From JAKEFM01 sp035695825 (GTDB taxonomy: Bacteria > Planctomycetota > UBA1135 > JAKEFM01), in assembly GCA_035695825.1 (NCBI GenBank), contig DASRRH010000011.1:1-64000 (forward strand): a DNA stretch of 64,000 bases. Direction: 5' to 3'. The notes below the pieces were generated by a model. That model did no database searches. It was not told where the DNA came from and saw nothing but the letters and a program-made list of their open reading frames with translations. The position numbers and the translations under genes were made by a program. This document shows, piece after piece, positions 62,783 through 64,000 of the stretch; the first letter of the stretch is position 1, and every line of letters begins with the position of its first letter.

Positions 62783-64000
62783 TTGAAACGGTCCCAAGTC
62801 GTCGCGCTCTGCTTCGCCGGTGTCGCCGTCGGGGCGGTCGGCGTCGCCCTGCTCCTCGGCGGGGGACGGGGAGGTCCCCGTTTTCCGGTCGGGCGAGTCG
62901 TCTCCGATCCGGACCCGAAAGTTCTCCCGCCGGAACCTACACCGGCGCTCCGCGAGGCCGCGCGGTCGCCGGCTCCTCTTCCCGACCCGCTCTCCACGTC
63001 GTCGCTCGGATACCTCTTCGCCCCTTCCAGACCCGAGTCGTTGGCGCTCCTGCACGTGAAGGTCCTCGACCCATGGGGAAGGCCCGTCGAGGACGCGGTG
63101 GTCCGCGCGGTCTCGGCGGACGGATCCGGGAAGACCACGCGCAGCAAGCGGGGCTCCGACGGGCGCTTCGATCTGCTCGTCCCGCACGGAGAGGCGCTCC
63201 GCGTCGAGGCGGAGGCGGAGCCCCTCTTTCACCCGGGCGCCGAGGCATCCGTCATCGCCGGGAAGGGCGAGGTCGCTATCACCCTGAGACTCAGAGGGGG
63301 GAGATTGAGCGGGCGGATCGTCGCGTCGGAGACCGGCCAGCCCCACCCGCGCGCCGGATTGACCTGCCGTTCCGAGGAAGCGGGCACCTCCTGGATGAAG
63401 AGCGCGCAGATCCCCGCCGACGGGAAGTTCGACCTCCTCGTCCCCGAGGGGACGGTCCACCTCGTCGCGACCGCGCCGCGGCGGGAGCCGGCGGAGGAGT
63501 ACGAGGTCGTTCGGGCGGGGCAGTGGCGGAGCGGGCTCGATCTCTCGCTCCCTCCGCCGACCTTGGCCTCCCTCTCCGGGCGCGTAATCGACGACGTGGG
63601 AGCCCCCGTTCCGGGGGCCCGGGTCGAGCTCGACTCCGTCACGATCGTGCGCACCTGGAGCCATTCCTCCCTCGAAACAACCGCGCAGGTCGGCCAGGTC
63701 GCCACGGACGAAGACGGGCGGTTCCGGTTTCACGAGGCGGGGACCGGAGAGCACGACCTCCGGGTCTCGGCATCCGGGATGGAGGAGTCCGGCCGGGTCC
63801 GGATCGTCCTCGTGCCCGGATCGAACGCCGTCCAGGTCGCACTCGTTCGCGCGGCGCGTCTCCGCGTCCGGGGCGTCCTACCGGACGGGTCCGCGATGGG
63901 GACGGGCGAGATCTGGCTCACGAGGGGCGAGAGGGAGGTCGGGATCGCGTACGTCTCCCCCCGCGCGCCCGGGCCGCGACGGCTTCACCTCGAGGCTCGT
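62783..64000 (+). CDS. Membrane-anchored carboxypeptidase-regulatory-like protein, third tandem paralog (3' end off window)
   Basis: 406 visible residues from a TTG at 62783; the frame is open to the right edge. Anchor VVALCFAGVAVGAVGVALLLG, Pro-rich spacer, then LLHVKVLDPWGRPVEDAVVRAV, GRLSGRIVASETGQPHPRAG, ASLSGRVIDDVGAPVPGARVEL and ARLRVRGVLPDGSAMGTGE. These parts align with the two genes before it in the same order. The TTG start lacks a strong ribosome site, so an alternative start slightly inside is possible. Confidence 0.8.
   Translation, partial: MKRSQVVALCFAGVAVGAVGVALLLGGGRGGPRFPVGRVVSDPDPKVLPPEPTPALREAARSPAPLPDPLSTSSLGYLFAPSRPESLALLHVKVLDPWGRPVEDAVVRAVSADGSGKTTRSKRGSDGRFDLLVPHGEALRVEAEAEPLFHPGAEASVIAGKGEVAITLRLRGGRLSGRIVASETGQPHPRAGLTCRSEEAGTSWMKSAQIPADGKFDLLVPEGTVHLVATAPRREPAEEYEVVRAGQWRSGLDLSLPPPTLASLSGRVIDDVGAPVPGARVELDSVTIVRTWSHSSLETTAQVGQVATDEDGRFRFHEAGTGEHDLRVSASGMEESGRVRIVLVPGSNAVQVALVRAARLRVRGVLPDGSAMGTGEIWLTRGEREVGIAYVSPRAPGPRRLHLEAR

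Noticed and set aside
1..64000. Very long open frames antisense to real genes (for example about 2000 codons across 5709-11756 on the minus strand)
   Set aside because: They are Arg/Pro/Gly-rich, lack motifs, starts and signals, and lie opposite genes with clear family features; expected in DNA this GC-rich.
1..64000. Reassignment of TAG as a sense codon
   Set aside because: Many well-supported genes (ends at 1815, 7832, 8517, 11312, 14358, 33496) terminate at TAG, so the internal ambers are better seen as lesions, readthrough or errors.
1..64000. tRNA, rRNA, CRISPR arrays and prophage
   Set aside because: I saw no cloverleaf-like T-arm motifs, no rRNA stretches, no regularly spaced repeats and no phage structural genes; a covariance-model search would be needed to exclude small RNAs.

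Overview
This 64 kb window is very GC-rich bacterial chromosome. Four things point to a Planctomycetota-like, Gram-negative, metagenome-type lineage: two ECF sigma factor / Ser-Thr kinase pairs, many secreted proteins with TIG, FG-GAP, LamG/thrombospondin-3 and carboxypeptidase-regulatory modules, large metalloproteases, and frequent GTG starts with 4-base GTGA overlaps. That placement is inference; no rRNA or other marker gene is present.

Layout. 0-5.8 kb (minus): an aldehyde/xanthine-oxidase-type molybdenum hydroxylase operon (2Fe-2S, Mo and FAD subunits) followed by a TPR-fused member of the sulfatase superfamily that runs off the left edge. 5.9-11.3 kb (plus): an EF-hand-like secreted protein, then a small secreted protein joined to a matrixin metalloprotease with TIG domains. 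11.3-15.5 kb: a tightly overlapping UspA / TIGR00300 (LOR-SDH) / glycerate-2-kinase operon, then a Fic protein whose catalytic His is Leu. 15.5-19.6 kb: a decay zone with one intact and two broken AAA_14/DUF4143 ATPases, an IS91-type transposase fragment and a gene-tail relic. 19.6-27.5 kb (minus): five secreted or lipid-anchored proteins including a CsgG-like lipoprotein, a lipase-like hydrolase and a LamG protein. 27.8-31.2 kb: sigma factor translationally coupled to a TPR kinase. 31.5-40.6 kb: mixed single genes (ORF6N, SDR, methyltransferase, VOC, M64 peptidase, DUF1761, RNase H-like exonuclease) ending in a DsrE-like gene with an in-frame TGA at a redox-cysteine position, a candidate selenoprotein. 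40.6-44.0 kb: a giant multi-domain membrane-anchored protein. 44.2-49.5 kb: another broken AAA_14 ATPase, a sigma factor and a divergent kinase-PDZ-like-FGE fusion. 50.2-55.4 kb: a tail-fibre-like repeat protein coupled to a TIG protein, and an FG-GAP protein. 55.5-59.6 kb: a possible nuclease, a polar amino-acid ABC transporter with fused binding protein and permease, and a pirin. 59.6-64.0 kb: three tandem paralogous anchored carboxypeptidase-regulatory proteins, the last cut by the window edge.

The strongest hunting results are the candidate DsrE-family selenoprotein (TGA at 40488, UxxC, with a hairpin just downstream) and the set of AAA_14/DUF4143 ATPase loci that each carry a different palindrome beside the start codon. 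Two of those loci also share a CCCCGG...GGGG / CACCTCGC leader; one of them is an orphan operator with only a gene tail left. The window also holds several recent decay events: single amber codons in three otherwise open frames, and duplicated fragments of a sigma-factor leader, an FGE tail and a LamG-protein tail.
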